Source: Coprobacillus sp. (GTDB lineage Bacteria > Bacillota_I > Bacilli_A > RFN20 > CAG-826). From it: 64,000 nt of DNA. Of the stretch, positions 16,676 through 24,363 are shown piece after piece (position 1 is the first letter of the stretch; every line of letters starts with the position of its first letter). The stretch lies in contig JAJQAG010000001.1 of NCBI GenBank assembly GCA_021203905.1, positions 1 through 64,000 of the forward strand, in the 5' to 3' direction. The position numbers were made by a program, and so were the translations under genes. A model generated the notes under the pieces. The model searched no databases, had not been told where the DNA came from, and was given only the letters and a program-made list of their open reading frames with translations.

Positions 16676-17387
16676 AAAGAAATCTAAGTACACAAACTAT
16701 CTTTACTATTTGCTCATCTCTCTCTTACTCGCTTTATGCGCGTACCTATCTTGTAATAATCTCATTGTCTTAATTGGGGTCTTTGTCGTCTTTCTCTTCT
16801 ATTTCTTACTCCGCACACAAAAGAGTTATACCAACATTACAAAGCGCTATCAAAAGATCCACTTCGTCTATAACTTTGTTAACAATGTGGTCACCTCTAT
16901 CAGTGTCTATAAGAATGTCGATGTCAGTGTCGATAAAACCTTAGAGAACATCGACCTTACTCCTTATAGGGAGATTGGAGATATGTCCTCTATGAGTGGG
17001 AGCGATAAACTCCGTTATTTAACTAGTTATTTTTCTCTCCCCATCTATGACACCTTTATGAACATCATTGATCTCTATATAGAGAATGGTGGAGATATCT
17101 TAGAGATGACAGAGCATTTGCTCGCTCAACTAAAAGATATTGAAGGAGAAAGTATCTCCGTTAAGACCTTTGACCGCTCCAAGAGCATCTCTATCGGAAT
17201 CCTTTGGATTGTTGCCCTTGTTATCCCTGTCTTTATTCGCTTTGCGCTTTCTGATTTCTTTGCTTCTTTATGTAGTAGCGCTATCTATGTCGTTGGCATT
17301 GCGGTCATCTATCTCTTCCTCTTACTCACCATCGAGATGATAACCTCTCGTATTTCGCATCAAAGAATTAAAGGAGTGGACTTATGA
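16665..17387 (+). CDS. TadB-like inner-membrane platform protein
   Basis: 240 residues; AGGAGGTATCG precedes the ATG. Two N-terminal membrane helices (about 11-27, 30-48), a cytosolic helical domain of about 120 residues with the T2SF-type elements NVDVSVDKTLENI and NGGDILEMTEHLL, then two C-terminal helices (about 175-195, 205-228). This is the topology and size of TadB/TadC family proteins that couple the ATPase to pilin extraction. The sequence is strongly diverged, so the family call rests largely on topology and position after the ATPase. Confidence 0.78.
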   Translation: MKTKKKSKYTNYLYYLLISLLLALCAYLSCNNLIVLIGVFVVFLFYFLLRTQKSYTNITKRYQKIHFVYNFVNNVVTSISVYKNVDVSVDKTLENIDLTPYREIGDMSSMSGSDKLRYLTSYFSLPIYDTFMNIIDLYIENGGDILEMTEHLLAQLKDIEGESISVKTFDRSKSISIGILWIVALVIPVFIRFALSDFFASLCSSAIYVVGIAVIYLFLLLTIEMITSRISHQRIKGVDL

Positions 17388-18046
17388 GTAGTAATGAAAA
17401 TACAACAACTCCAAAGAAGAAAAGTTCCCCGCTTTTCACCGCGGTAGTTCTTAATATCCTTCTTCTTGTCTTAGCGGCGATTATTCTTATCTATGCTTTC
17501 TCTTGGGCCATGTTAGTAGTGGTTCTCGTCGTTATCGCTCTTATTGATTATTATCTTTACTCTAACAACCGCGCGAAGAAGAGACTAGAAGTCACTAGGC
17601 ACGATGATGAATTTGTCTCTCTTATCTCTTATTTACAGATCTATATCTCTAATGGAGTGAATGTCTATCAAGCCTTTAAGATGACCGAACCCTATCTCTC
17701 AGAGTGGATGAAAGATAAAGTGGACACTCTTCTTAATGACATTGATCAAGATAAGACCGTGCAACCCTTTATTAACTTTGCCACCAACTTCACTCTTCAT
17801 CACTACGAAGATATCTTAATTGTCATTTATCAAATGGTGGATCAGGGTAACAACAATGAATTCGCTCAAAAATTTATGTACATGTTTGAAAAAATCAATG
17901 AGGAGAATACCAGAGCCACTCTTGAAAGTAATAGAAACAGTCTTGATATGATGGGTTCTCTTCCATTAATTGGAGCCGCCGTCTATACAGTGTGTCTCAC
18001 CTTTGGCATTATCTCCATGTTAGGAGGTGTCATCAGTGTCCTCTAA
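17384..18046 (+). CDS. TadC-like inner-membrane platform protein
   Basis: 220 residues, starting inside the previous stop (ATGA overlap). Two N-terminal helices (about 20-60), a helical cytosolic part with LISYLQIYISNGVNVYQAFKM (a T2SF-like G-x-x-V-x-x-A-F signature) and GNNNEFAQKF, and one strong C-terminal helix (about 188-218). It pairs with the TadB-like protein. The next gene starts within its 3' end at a GTG. Confidence 0.78.
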   Translation: MSSNENTTTPKKKSSPLFTAVVLNILLLVLAAIILIYAFSWAMLVVVLVVIALIDYYLYSNNRAKKRLEVTRHDDEFVSLISYLQIYISNGVNVYQAFKMTEPYLSEWMKDKVDTLLNDIDQDKTVQPFINFATNFTLHHYEDILIVIYQMVDQGNNNEFAQKFMYMFEKINEENTRATLESNRNSLDMMGSLPLIGAAVYTVCLTFGIISMLGGVISVL

Positions 18047-18377
18047 CCTTGGTCTTGTCTTATCAATGTTCTTTGTCGCTCTCACATTTCTTTTTGGAGC
18101 GGACCTTATCGTTATTCAGTCAGCCTATACCGCTTTACAAAACGATGCTAATGATGTGGCCTACTTCATCATGAAGAATGGTTATAACCCCGATGATGTC
18201 TTAACTTATGTGGAGACATATTGTCCATCGGATACCTATCAAGCCACTGATACGGAAGGTATCGCTGATGGTGATACGGTGTGGTTCTCCATGACGAGAG
18301 ACTTATCACTCTTTCTCTTCCCATCTTCGTTTTCTGTGACTGTCACCCGCGGAGCAGTCATTGGATATTATGACTAA
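18036..18377 (+). CDS. TadE-like pseudopilin
   Basis: 113 residues from the GTG at 18036, with AGGAGG (18022-18027) 8 bases upstream. Hydrophobic N-terminal helix (about 5-28, LVLSMFFVALTFLFGADLI) followed by a small extracellular domain with one Cys, the classic shape of TadE/TadF minor pilins. No clear G-x-x-x-x-E prepilin site is seen. Its start lies inside the preceding gene, indicating coupled translation. Confidence 0.7.
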   Translation: MSSNLGLVLSMFFVALTFLFGADLIVIQSAYTALQNDANDVAYFIMKNGYNPDDVLTYVETYCPSDTYQATDTEGIADGDTVWFSMTRDLSLFLFPSSFSVTVTRGAVIGYYD

Positions 18378-18402
18378 CAACACTAAAAGAAAGGAGGTAT
18401 AT

Positions 18403-18621
18403 ATGGGAGAACTTAATGGTCAAATACTAGGCATGGTCATTGTGATTGCCATCTTTGCCGCGATAACCCCGCTTCTCATTAGCATGTTTAATGATCTTAC
18501 CGAGGACATCTCTACTAGCATCACAGAAGTTGAAACTAGCATCGGTGATCTCAACGACTACACCAATAATGCAATCAAGATTGGCAATCAAGAGTTTACA
18601 CTCTTGTCCTATGCCGACTAA
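18403..18621 (+). CDS. Candidate major pilin (Flp-like small protein)
   Basis: 72 residues from the ATG at 18403, with the strongest Shine-Dalgarno of the operon, AAGGAGGT, 5-6 bases upstream, fitting a highly made subunit. The sequence MGELNGQILGMVIVIAIFAAI has a short polar head with Gly-Gln just before a hydrophobic helix, as in Flp and archaeal pilins, and the rest is a polar amphipathic tail rich in Thr/Ser/Glu. The Glu-5 of standard class-III signals is missing. It is the last gene before a strong terminator. Confidence 0.65.
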   Translation: MGELNGQILGMVIVIAIFAAITPLLISMFNDLTEDISTSITEVETSIGDLNDYTNNAIKIGNQEFTLLSYAD

Positions 18622-18642
18622 TAATCCATAATTCTCTAATCT

Positions 18643-18677
18643 AACGCGAGAGGATTTCCCTCTTGCGTTTTCTTTTA
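18643..18677 (+). terminator. Intrinsic terminator of the Tad-like operon
   Basis: AACGCGAGAGG/CCTCTTGCGTT stem with a short loop and a T-rich tail. Confidence 0.85.
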
Positions 18678-18737
18678 TTGATATTGTTATTATTTCTTTC
18701 GTTGTTTTATAATATATAAAACAGCAGGTATAAAAAA

Positions 18738-18965
18738 ATGGATGTGGAAAAAGTTTTAACTGACATTCTCGCAAAGAGAGTGGACACTACTGGAGTGACC
18801 GATGATAGTGTTTTAACTGACTTAGGGCTCGACTCTCTTGATCTTGTTGAAATCGTCCTTGAGATTGAAGAGGCTTTAGGAGTGGAATTTGAAAATGATG
18901 AAATTCTCTCTGTGAGGACAGTGGGGGATGTTGAAGCTCTCGCTACTAAGAAAGTTTCTAAATAG
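18738..18965 (+). CDS. acpP: Acyl carrier protein
   Basis: 75 residues, normal ACP length. DLGLDSLDLVEIV carries the Ser that receives 4'-phosphopantetheine. It carries acyl chains in fatty acid and phospholipid synthesis. TATAAT about 24-30 bases upstream and a weak AGG before the ATG. It stands alone, between the Tad-like operon and two tRNAs. The phosphopantetheine precursor enzyme coaD is at 35.8 kb. Confidence 0.95.
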   Translation: MDVEKVLTDILAKRVDTTGVTDDSVLTDLGLDSLDLVEIVLEIEEALGVEFENDEILSVRTVGDVEALATKKVSK

Positions 18966-19020
18966 TTGATATTTATTCCCCGTTTTGTTAATATCTATCT
19001 TGCTCTAAATAAGCACTTAT

Positions 19021-19097
19021 GCCTACTTAGCTCAGTTGGTTAGAGCAATCGGCCGTTAACCGATCGGTCGGGGGTTCAAGTCCCTCAGTAGGCGCCA
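19021..19097 (+). tRNA. tRNA-Asn(GTT) with C33
   Basis: 77 bases with CCA. Acceptor GCCTACT/AGTAGGC, anticodon stem ATCGG/CCGAT. The loop is CCGTTAA, so position 33 is C instead of the near-universal U. Confidence 0.93.
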
Positions 19098-19102
19098 CAC
19101 AT

Positions 19103-19178
19103 GGCCAGTTGGAGAAGCGGTTAACTCATCACCCCTTCACGGTGACATTCACGGGTTCGAATCCCGTACTGGTCACCA
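19103..19178 (+). tRNA. tRNA-Glu(TTC) with C33
   Basis: 76 bases with CCA. Acceptor GGCCAGT/ACTGGTC, anticodon stem TCACC/GGTGA, loop CCTTCAC. Position 33 is again C. It lies 5 bases after tRNA-Asn, so the two are co-transcribed. Confidence 0.93.
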
Positions 19179-19188
19179 ATTATATATA

Positions 19189-19212
19189 AAAGATCAGCAA
19201 TGGTCTTTTTTT
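19189..19212 (+). terminator. Intrinsic terminator after the tRNA pair
   Basis: AAAGATC/GGTCTTT stem with a six-base loop, then a run of seven T. Confidence 0.75.
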
Positions 19213-19216
19213 GTTT

Positions 19217-19238
19217 AAATATGATATTCATCATATTT
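19217..19238. promoter_or_regulatory. Inverted repeat upstream of a leaderless gene
   Basis: AAATATGAT and ATCATATTT arms (9 bases, perfect), four-base loop, 13 bases before the TAGAAT -10 box (19252-19257) of the next gene. Candidate operator. Confidence 0.4.
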
Positions 19239-19251
19239 CTCTCTTTTATGT

Positions 19252-19257
19252 TAGAAT
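19252..19257 (+). promoter_or_regulatory. -10 box of leaderless promoter for the gene at 19265
   Basis: TAGAAT, 7 bases before the ATG; no Shine-Dalgarno. Confidence 0.55.
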
Positions 19258-19264
19258 ATAGCAA

Positions 19265-19759
19265 ATGAAAATATTAAATGACGAACTTGATAAGTCTTTA
19301 AAGAAGAAGAATCAAATCAATCTCTGGGTTATCGTTGGATCCACGCTTTTACTTGGAGTCATCCTTTTTCTTTTAATCTTTTATCAGTCTTCTAGTAGAC
19401 AACTTCTTTTTAGTATTCTCTGTACCCTCTTTACTGTTATCTATCTTCTTGTCATCTGGATATTGATATATGCTTCGATGACACCAATCCATAGATATCG
19501 TAAAGTTATTAGAATATATAACTCTCGTCCCTCACAGCACCTTGTTCTTCAATATATATCCACAAAAGAAGAAGTGGAGACCATTAATAGAATTAGTTGT
19601 CACTGCCACGTCTTTCTTATGGAAGATGGAAGAGATGGCAAGACCATCTTCTTTTATACAGAAGAGAGCGAGAAACCAGATTTTATAGAAAACGAATTCT
19701 ATGATATTTATTACTATCAACACTTTATAGGAGAGTATGACCTATGCAAGCGGGAGTAA
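19265..19759 (+). CDS. Two-helix membrane protein of unknown function
   Basis: 164 residues. A short charged head, two adjacent membrane helices (about 20-41 and 47-72), then a soluble, probably cytosolic domain of about 90 residues with an HC-x-C pattern (ISCHCHVF) and many aromatic residues. Leaderless promoter. The next small membrane gene overlaps its end by 16 bases, so they are coupled. No family is recognised. Confidence 0.7.
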   Translation: MKILNDELDKSLKKKNQINLWVIVGSTLLLGVILFLLIFYQSSSRQLLFSILCTLFTVIYLLVIWILIYASMTPIHRYRKVIRIYNSRPSQHLVLQYISTKEEVETINRISCHCHVFLMEDGRDGKTIFFYTEESEKPDFIENEFYDIYYYQHFIGEYDLCKRE

Positions 19760-19983
19760 ATAAAAGGGGAGTTCGTAGCTTCTTTACTTACTTCACTGTG
19801 CCCTTTATCATCGCTATCGTTCTCATCTATGTCGCTTGGTATTATATCTTTCAGTGGATTAATAATGTCCATGATTGGGAGAAGATCACCATCTTTGCGG
19901 AGTGTGAGGGGGTTAAAGAGAGTATTGGTCATGACTTACTTAAATATATGAATGAAGAGTGGATCACAGAAGATGAAAGATGA
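19744..19983 (+). CDS. Small membrane protein, probably truncated ABC-transporter accessory
   Basis: 79 residues; AGGAG lies about 10 bases upstream. One membrane helix (about 14-35) followed by an exposed part with KITIFAECEGVKESIGHDLLKYM. Sugar ABC-transporter operons of related bacteria often contain a small membrane protein ending in a similar extracytoplasmic K-x-x-x-F pattern. The open reading frame ends by overlapping a lone TOBE-domain fragment, suggesting both are leftovers of a deleted transporter operon. This is inference. Confidence 0.45.
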   Translation: MQAGVNKRGVRSFFTYFTVPFIIAIVLIYVAWYYIFQWINNVHDWEKITIFAECEGVKESIGHDLLKYMNEEWITEDER

Positions 19984-20302
19984 TATTGCGACTTATGAAG
20001 AATATCTCAAAACAAAGAAACACCCTATTCTCTTTGGCATGAGACCAGAAGATATCCATCTTGAGGGTGAACCTTCTTTGGCCACAAACTTAACCAAGCC
20101 CTACAACCTCAATGTGCAGGTTGCGGAACTTCTTGGTAACGAGTACTATCTCCATCTTCTCTTTGATGCAAACACTAATGAAGAGATTATTGCCAAGACC
20201 AATGCTGGCGTGGAGATTGCCCGTGGTGAAGTTGTCTCCGTTTCCTTCGATTTAGATAAGGTCACATTATTTGACGATATCTCTGAAAAAGCCATGAGAT
20301 GA
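19973..20302 (+). pseudogene. Orphan C-terminal TOBE domain of a sugar ABC-transporter ATPase (MalK/UgpC type)
   Basis: 109 residues. ILFGMRPEDIHLEG is the diagnostic start of the second regulatory domain of MalK/MsmK/UgpC ATPases; VQVAELLGNEYYLHL and the closing FDLDKVTLFD complete it. The whole nucleotide-binding part (Walker A and B, signature; about 250 residues) is absent and the upstream reading frame is unrelated. Only a weak ribosome-binding site is visible. It is most simply a deletion remnant, though an independently expressed regulator domain cannot be excluded. Confidence 0.65.
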
Positions 20303-20402
20303 TTCTAAAATCGATATTTTTTCGAGAAAAAAAGTCCTAAATTAGTCATACATTTAGTTTGGTTTGCTTGTTTTTTATTTTTTAAAGTGATATATATTTT
20401 AA

Positions 20403-20421
20403 TGTGTATATAATATACACA
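20403..20421. promoter_or_regulatory. 19-base palindrome covering a TATAAT
   Basis: TGTGTATATAATATACACA, perfect arms of 9 around a central A, containing TATAAT (20409-20414), 59 bases before a lipoprotein gene. It looks like an operator placed on the -10 box. Confidence 0.5.
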
Positions 20422-20479
20422 TAATAATTATTATATTTACTAAGTATTTTCCAACAAGACGACGATATAAAAATTCATT

Positions 20480-21355
20480 ATGAAAAAAACTCTTACTTTA
20501 GTTATTGGATTAGTCTTAGCTCTATCTCTCTCTGGATGTAGTTTCAACCAAGATGTTACTTGTGATCCCGAAGAGGATGAGGATTGTTTTATTATTGATG
20601 ATGGAGACGAAGATGATGATAGTGGAGAGGAAGAGACCACTCCAACACCTGTTCACGATTATCAATATGTCGAAACTATCGCTCCCACTTGCACAGTGAT
20701 CGGTTACGATGTCTATGAATGCACGATTTGCGGGGCTCAAGAAGGTCGTAATCGTGTCTCCCCTCTCGGTCATGAAATTGACTACACCACTTATTATTTT
20801 GATAGTTCTGTTCACTATTGTCCTTGTATTCGTTGTGATGAAAAATTTGCTATCACCCAACATGATCTCGTTCAAGTCCTTGACGATGATCCTACCTGTG
20901 TCACTCTCGGAGTAGTTCGTTGGGAGTGCTCAGTCTGTGATTATTGGCGTGAAATCTACACCGATATGGTGGATCATGTCTATGATTTATGTCATTCTAC
21001 GGTTATCCTAGAACCAGGTTGCACTACAGAAGGGCAAAGAGAGTACACATGTGTTAATTGTGGTGGCGCACCAGTGGTAGAAGATATTGCCCCACTTGGA
21101 CATACCTTCAGTGATGATAGTGCATACGCCGCTAATACCACTCACCATTGGAAACTCTGTGATCGTTGTGGTGGTACCGATTTAACTGATTCCGCTGCCT
21201 GTTATGAATCACACACCATGGTGGATTATAGTCATGACTTTGATCAGGATGAGATATGTTACTATTGTCACTGGGATAAAAATAGTAGTGAAATAATCGA
21301 AAATCCAGAAGAAGAATATTTAGTGCTTCCAGACGAAGAACAACCAGATGCTTGA
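20480..21355 (+). CDS. Lipoprotein with repeated CxxC modules
   Basis: 291 residues. Lipoprotein signal peptide MKKTLTLVIGLVLALSLSGC with the lipobox Cys at 20, then an acidic linker. The body is made of repeats of the form Y-x-x-x-x-x-x-x-x-P-T-C-T-x-x-G-x-x-x-Y-E-C-x-x-C-G followed by a P-L-G-H end, seen at about residues 55-95, 135-165, 180-215, with a partial Cys-pair repeat further on. Such repeats occur in many Firmicutes surface proteins and probably bind zinc. No upstream Shine-Dalgarno is clear. Single-gene unit followed by a terminator. Function unknown. Confidence 0.85.
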   Translation: MKKTLTLVIGLVLALSLSGCSFNQDVTCDPEEDEDCFIIDDGDEDDDSGEEETTPTPVHDYQYVETIAPTCTVIGYDVYECTICGAQEGRNRVSPLGHEIDYTTYYFDSSVHYCPCIRCDEKFAITQHDLVQVLDDDPTCVTLGVVRWECSVCDYWREIYTDMVDHVYDLCHSTVILEPGCTTEGQREYTCVNCGGAPVVEDIAPLGHTFSDDSAYAANTTHHWKLCDRCGGTDLTDSAACYESHTMVDYSHDFDQDEICYYCHWDKNSSEIIENPEEEYLVLPDEEQPDA

Positions 21356-21422
21356 TTTTGAGACAAAAATCTAAATTAAATATATGACACTGGTGATCCC
21401 AGTTCTAGAGCAATATATAATA

Positions 21423-21451
21423 AAAAACGGGACAAACGTTCCCGCTTTTTA
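21423..21451. terminator. Hairpin between lipoprotein gene and tRNA-Ser
   Basis: CGGGA/TCCCG core stem flanked by A-run and T-run, working in both directions. Confidence 0.65.
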
Positions 21452-21461
21452 TTTCTTTTTC

Positions 21462-21552
21462 TGGCGGAGGAAGTGGGATTTGAACCCACGCGCACTGTTA
21501 CATGCCTACGAGCTTTCCAAGCCCGCCCCTTCAGCCCCTTGGGTATTCCTCC
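21462..21552 (-). tRNA. tRNA-Ser(GGA)
   Basis: 91 bases with CCA and a long variable arm. Acceptor GGAGGAA/TTCCTCC, anticodon loop TTGGAAA giving GGA. Confidence 0.94.
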
Positions 21553-21616
21553 AGGATAGAGATGCTGTGAGATTATTATAGCAAAGTTTATCTAACTATT
21601 TAAATGTTATTTCATA

Positions 21617-21622
21617 TACAAT
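21617..21622 (+). promoter_or_regulatory. -10 box of leaderless promoter for the pseudouridine synthase gene
   Basis: TACAAT, 6 bases before the ATG at 21629, which I take as the start rather than the ATG at 21623 that abuts the box. Confidence 0.55.
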
Positions 21623-21628
21623 ATGTAT

Positions 21629-22600
21629 ATGCGTGAGTTTGTTATCACTAAGCCAGAGAGTGGTCAAACCTTAGAGAAGTATGTCCGTAAATTACTTAAG
21701 AATGCTCCTCTTAGTTTTATCTATAAGACCTTTAGAAAAGGGGATATTAAGGTCAATAATAAGAAGGCAAAAAAGGATGTGATTCTTCAAGATAATGATG
21801 TGGTAAAAATCTACATTAACGAAGAAGCCTTTGACTCATTCTTACCTAATAGTGATATTATTCCAAGCGATGTCATTAGGGAGTGGATAGTCTATGAGGA
21901 TGAGAACATTTTAGCGGTTAATAAACCCAAAGGGATCTTAGTCACCGAAGCGGACACTACAATAGAGAAGTCTCTTGACCAACTCGTTTTAGAGTATCTC
22001 TATCTTAAAGGAGAATATGATCCAAATAGTAGTCCCACTCTAAAACCCGGACCCGCTCATAGAATTGATCGAAATACTTCAGGGATTGTTTTATTTGGAA
22101 AAAACATCAGCGCTCTACAAGCCCTATTTACGATGATGAAAGATAAAAAAGCTCTCTCAAAGAAGTACTATGCCCTTGTAGATGGCGTCATCCTTAATGA
22201 AGGAGAAGTGGACGCTCCCCTATTAAAAGATGCTGAAACTAACACTGTGAGAGTGGCCTCTTATAAAGAAGGGGCCAAATCTGCGACCACTAAATACAAA
22301 CCTATAAAAGTGTATGGGAATTATACCTTATTAGATGTCTCTCTTCTCAGTGGTCGTACCCATCAGATCAGAGTGCACCTCTCTTATATATCTCACCCCA
22401 TAATTGGGGACTCGAAGTATGGTAATTTTGAGCGGAATAAATTCTTTAAGGAGAAGTATGGTTTAAAGAGTCAATTCCTTGAAGCCTACTCCCTCACTTT
22501 TAATCATCCACCCATGCCACTAGAGTATCTCTCTGGTCAAACCATAGAGGTTCCCCTTAGTAAAGAGTATCAAGAAATTCTTAACCAAATCGACGAATAA
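21629..22600 (+). CDS. RluA/RluD-family 23S rRNA pseudouridine synthase
   Basis: 323 residues. N-terminal S4 RNA-binding domain (about 13-60), then the catalytic domain with HRIDRNTSGIVLF, where Asp147 is the catalytic residue, and the closing GRTHQIRVHL motif. It converts specific uridines to pseudouridine in large-subunit rRNA. The length and S4 domain fit the RluD-like group of Firmicutes (YlyB/YhcT types); which uridine it modifies cannot be told. Followed by the sugar-phosphate mutase 62 bases downstream. Confidence 0.92.
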   Translation: MREFVITKPESGQTLEKYVRKLLKNAPLSFIYKTFRKGDIKVNNKKAKKDVILQDNDVVKIYINEEAFDSFLPNSDIIPSDVIREWIVYEDENILAVNKPKGILVTEADTTIEKSLDQLVLEYLYLKGEYDPNSSPTLKPGPAHRIDRNTSGIVLFGKNISALQALFTMMKDKKALSKKYYALVDGVILNEGEVDAPLLKDAETNTVRVASYKEGAKSATTKYKPIKVYGNYTLLDVSLLSGRTHQIRVHLSYISHPIIGDSKYGNFERNKFFKEKYGLKSQFLEAYSLTFNHPPMPLEYLSGQTIEVPLSKEYQEILNQIDE

Positions 22601-22662
22601 ACTATTAAGTTTATTTCTTAAAGGGTCTATAATAGTGTTTAAGCGTGACAGAAGGTCCATAT

Positions 22663-24363
22663 ATGAGAGTTATTGATAACTATAATAGATGGCTTAATTC
22701 TCCTAAAGTCTCGAAAGAAACTAAGACTATTTTAAAGTCAATGACCAGCGAAGAAATTGATGATGCCTTTTATAAAGACATTGAATTTGGAACCGCTGGA
22801 ATGCGTGGTGTTCTTGGACCGGGCACCAATAGATTAAATGAATTTACGATTACTAAAGCCTGTGTGGGCTACGCCAAATATCTTTTAGAGAAGTATCCTA
22901 ATGCCAAGAGCATGGGAGTGGTCATCTCTCACGATAATCGTCATATGTCGAGAGAGTTCACTTTATTATGCGCCAAAGTGTTAAATGACTTTGGGATCAA
23001 TACCTATATCTTTGATAGCCTTAGACCCACTCCTGAACTATCTTTTACTGTTCATTATCTTAAGGCTTGTGGTGGGATTATGATTACCGCCTCTCACAAC
23101 CCCAAAGAATATAATGGCTTTAAGGTCTACGATGAGAAGGGTTGTCAATTAGTGCCTTCTAAGATTGGTCGTCTCTTAGAGATTATCGGTAGTTTACCTA
23201 ATGAACTAGAAGTTGACTATAAAGCGGAGAAGAAGAGTGGAGTTAATACCCTCCTCAGCAAAGAAGTAGATGATGCCTATGTCAAAGCCGTGGAAGCGGT
23301 CTCTCTTCATCCTGAACTCGATAAGAGTGATTTTAAGATTGTCTTCTCCCCTAGTCATGGAACGACCTACCGCAATATGATGAGAATCTTTAAAGACTTA
23401 GGCTACTCTGTCTTCCCAGTGAGAAGTCAATGTAACCCTGATCCTAACTTCTCTAATACAAGAAGTCCTAATCCTGAAGATCCTAAATCTTTTGAAGAGG
23501 GAATTAAACTTGCGGAGAAGATTAATGCGGATCTTATTATTGTCACCGATCCTGATGGGGATAGAGTGGGACTTGCTTATCACTCCCGCACTGGAGTGTA
23601 TAAACTCTTTAATGGAAACGAAAGTGCTTGTCTCTTATTTGAGTATCTCTGTAAAGAGAGAGCAAAACAAGATAAGGTTCCAAAAGACCCTGTGATGTAC
23701 ACCACTATTGTCTCTTCTCCTTTAGGAGAAAAGATTGCCCAACACTACGGGGTGACCACAAAGAAATTCTTAACTGGTTTTAAGTATATTGGTAACCAGA
23801 TAGGACTTGATGAAGAAGCGGGTCATCCCACCTTCTTCTTTGGTTATGAAGAGTCCTATGGTTGTCTCCCCTCTCCAATTGCGAGAGATAAAGATGGACT
23901 TCAAGCCGCGCTTATGTATGCCGAGATGGCGGTGTACTATCGTAAGAAACACGATATTAACCTTGGTCAAGCTTATACTTCAATCTGTGAGCACTACGGA
24001 TATCACCTTGATGTTGTGAGAAGTGTGGAGTTTAAGGGAAGTACTGGAGCGAGTGAGATGGAAGCGATTATGACCGCTCTTAGAACTCGACCCTTTAAGG
24101 CTTTACTTGGTTATAATGTTACTTGTATCGAAGACTATCAATCCTTAACCCGTACTAGTGGTGGTAAAAAAGAGAAGATCAATCTTCCTAAGAGCGATGT
24201 CTTAAGATTCACCTTCTCCGATGGTAGTGTTCTTGCGGTGCGTCCTAGTGGCACCGAACCAAAGATTAAATTCTATGTGTCTATTGTCGACACCGAGCGA
24301 GAAGCGGCACTTGAGAAGTGCGACATGTTCTTTATGAAGCTCAATGCCTTTCTCAATCTATAA
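22663..24363 (+). CDS. pgcA: Phosphoglucomutase/phosphomannomutase (alpha-D-phosphohexomutase)
   Basis: 566 residues from the ATG at 22663 (AGAAGGT 7 bases upstream; an in-frame GTG at 22645 is less likely). TASHNPKEYNG carries the phospho-serine (Ser144), DPDGDRVG is the Mg-binding loop, GYEESYG the sugar loop and RPSGTEPKIKFY the phosphate-binding loop, so all four active-site elements are intact. It interconverts hexose 1- and 6-phosphates for wall or capsule precursors. Its 3' end overlaps the convergent HAD gene by 6 bases. Confidence 0.93.
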   Translation: MRVIDNYNRWLNSPKVSKETKTILKSMTSEEIDDAFYKDIEFGTAGMRGVLGPGTNRLNEFTITKACVGYAKYLLEKYPNAKSMGVVISHDNRHMSREFTLLCAKVLNDFGINTYIFDSLRPTPELSFTVHYLKACGGIMITASHNPKEYNGFKVYDEKGCQLVPSKIGRLLEIIGSLPNELEVDYKAEKKSGVNTLLSKEVDDAYVKAVEAVSLHPELDKSDFKIVFSPSHGTTYRNMMRIFKDLGYSVFPVRSQCNPDPNFSNTRSPNPEDPKSFEEGIKLAEKINADLIIVTDPDGDRVGLAYHSRTGVYKLFNGNESACLLFEYLCKERAKQDKVPKDPVMYTTIVSSPLGEKIAQHYGVTTKKFLTGFKYIGNQIGLDEEAGHPTFFFGYEESYGCLPSPIARDKDGLQAALMYAEMAVYYRKKHDINLGQAYTSICEHYGYHLDVVRSVEFKGSTGASEMEAIMTALRTRPFKALLGYNVTCIEDYQSLTRTSGGKKEKINLPKSDVLRFTFSDGSVLAVRPSGTEPKIKFYVSIVDTEREAALEKCDMFFMKLNAFLNL

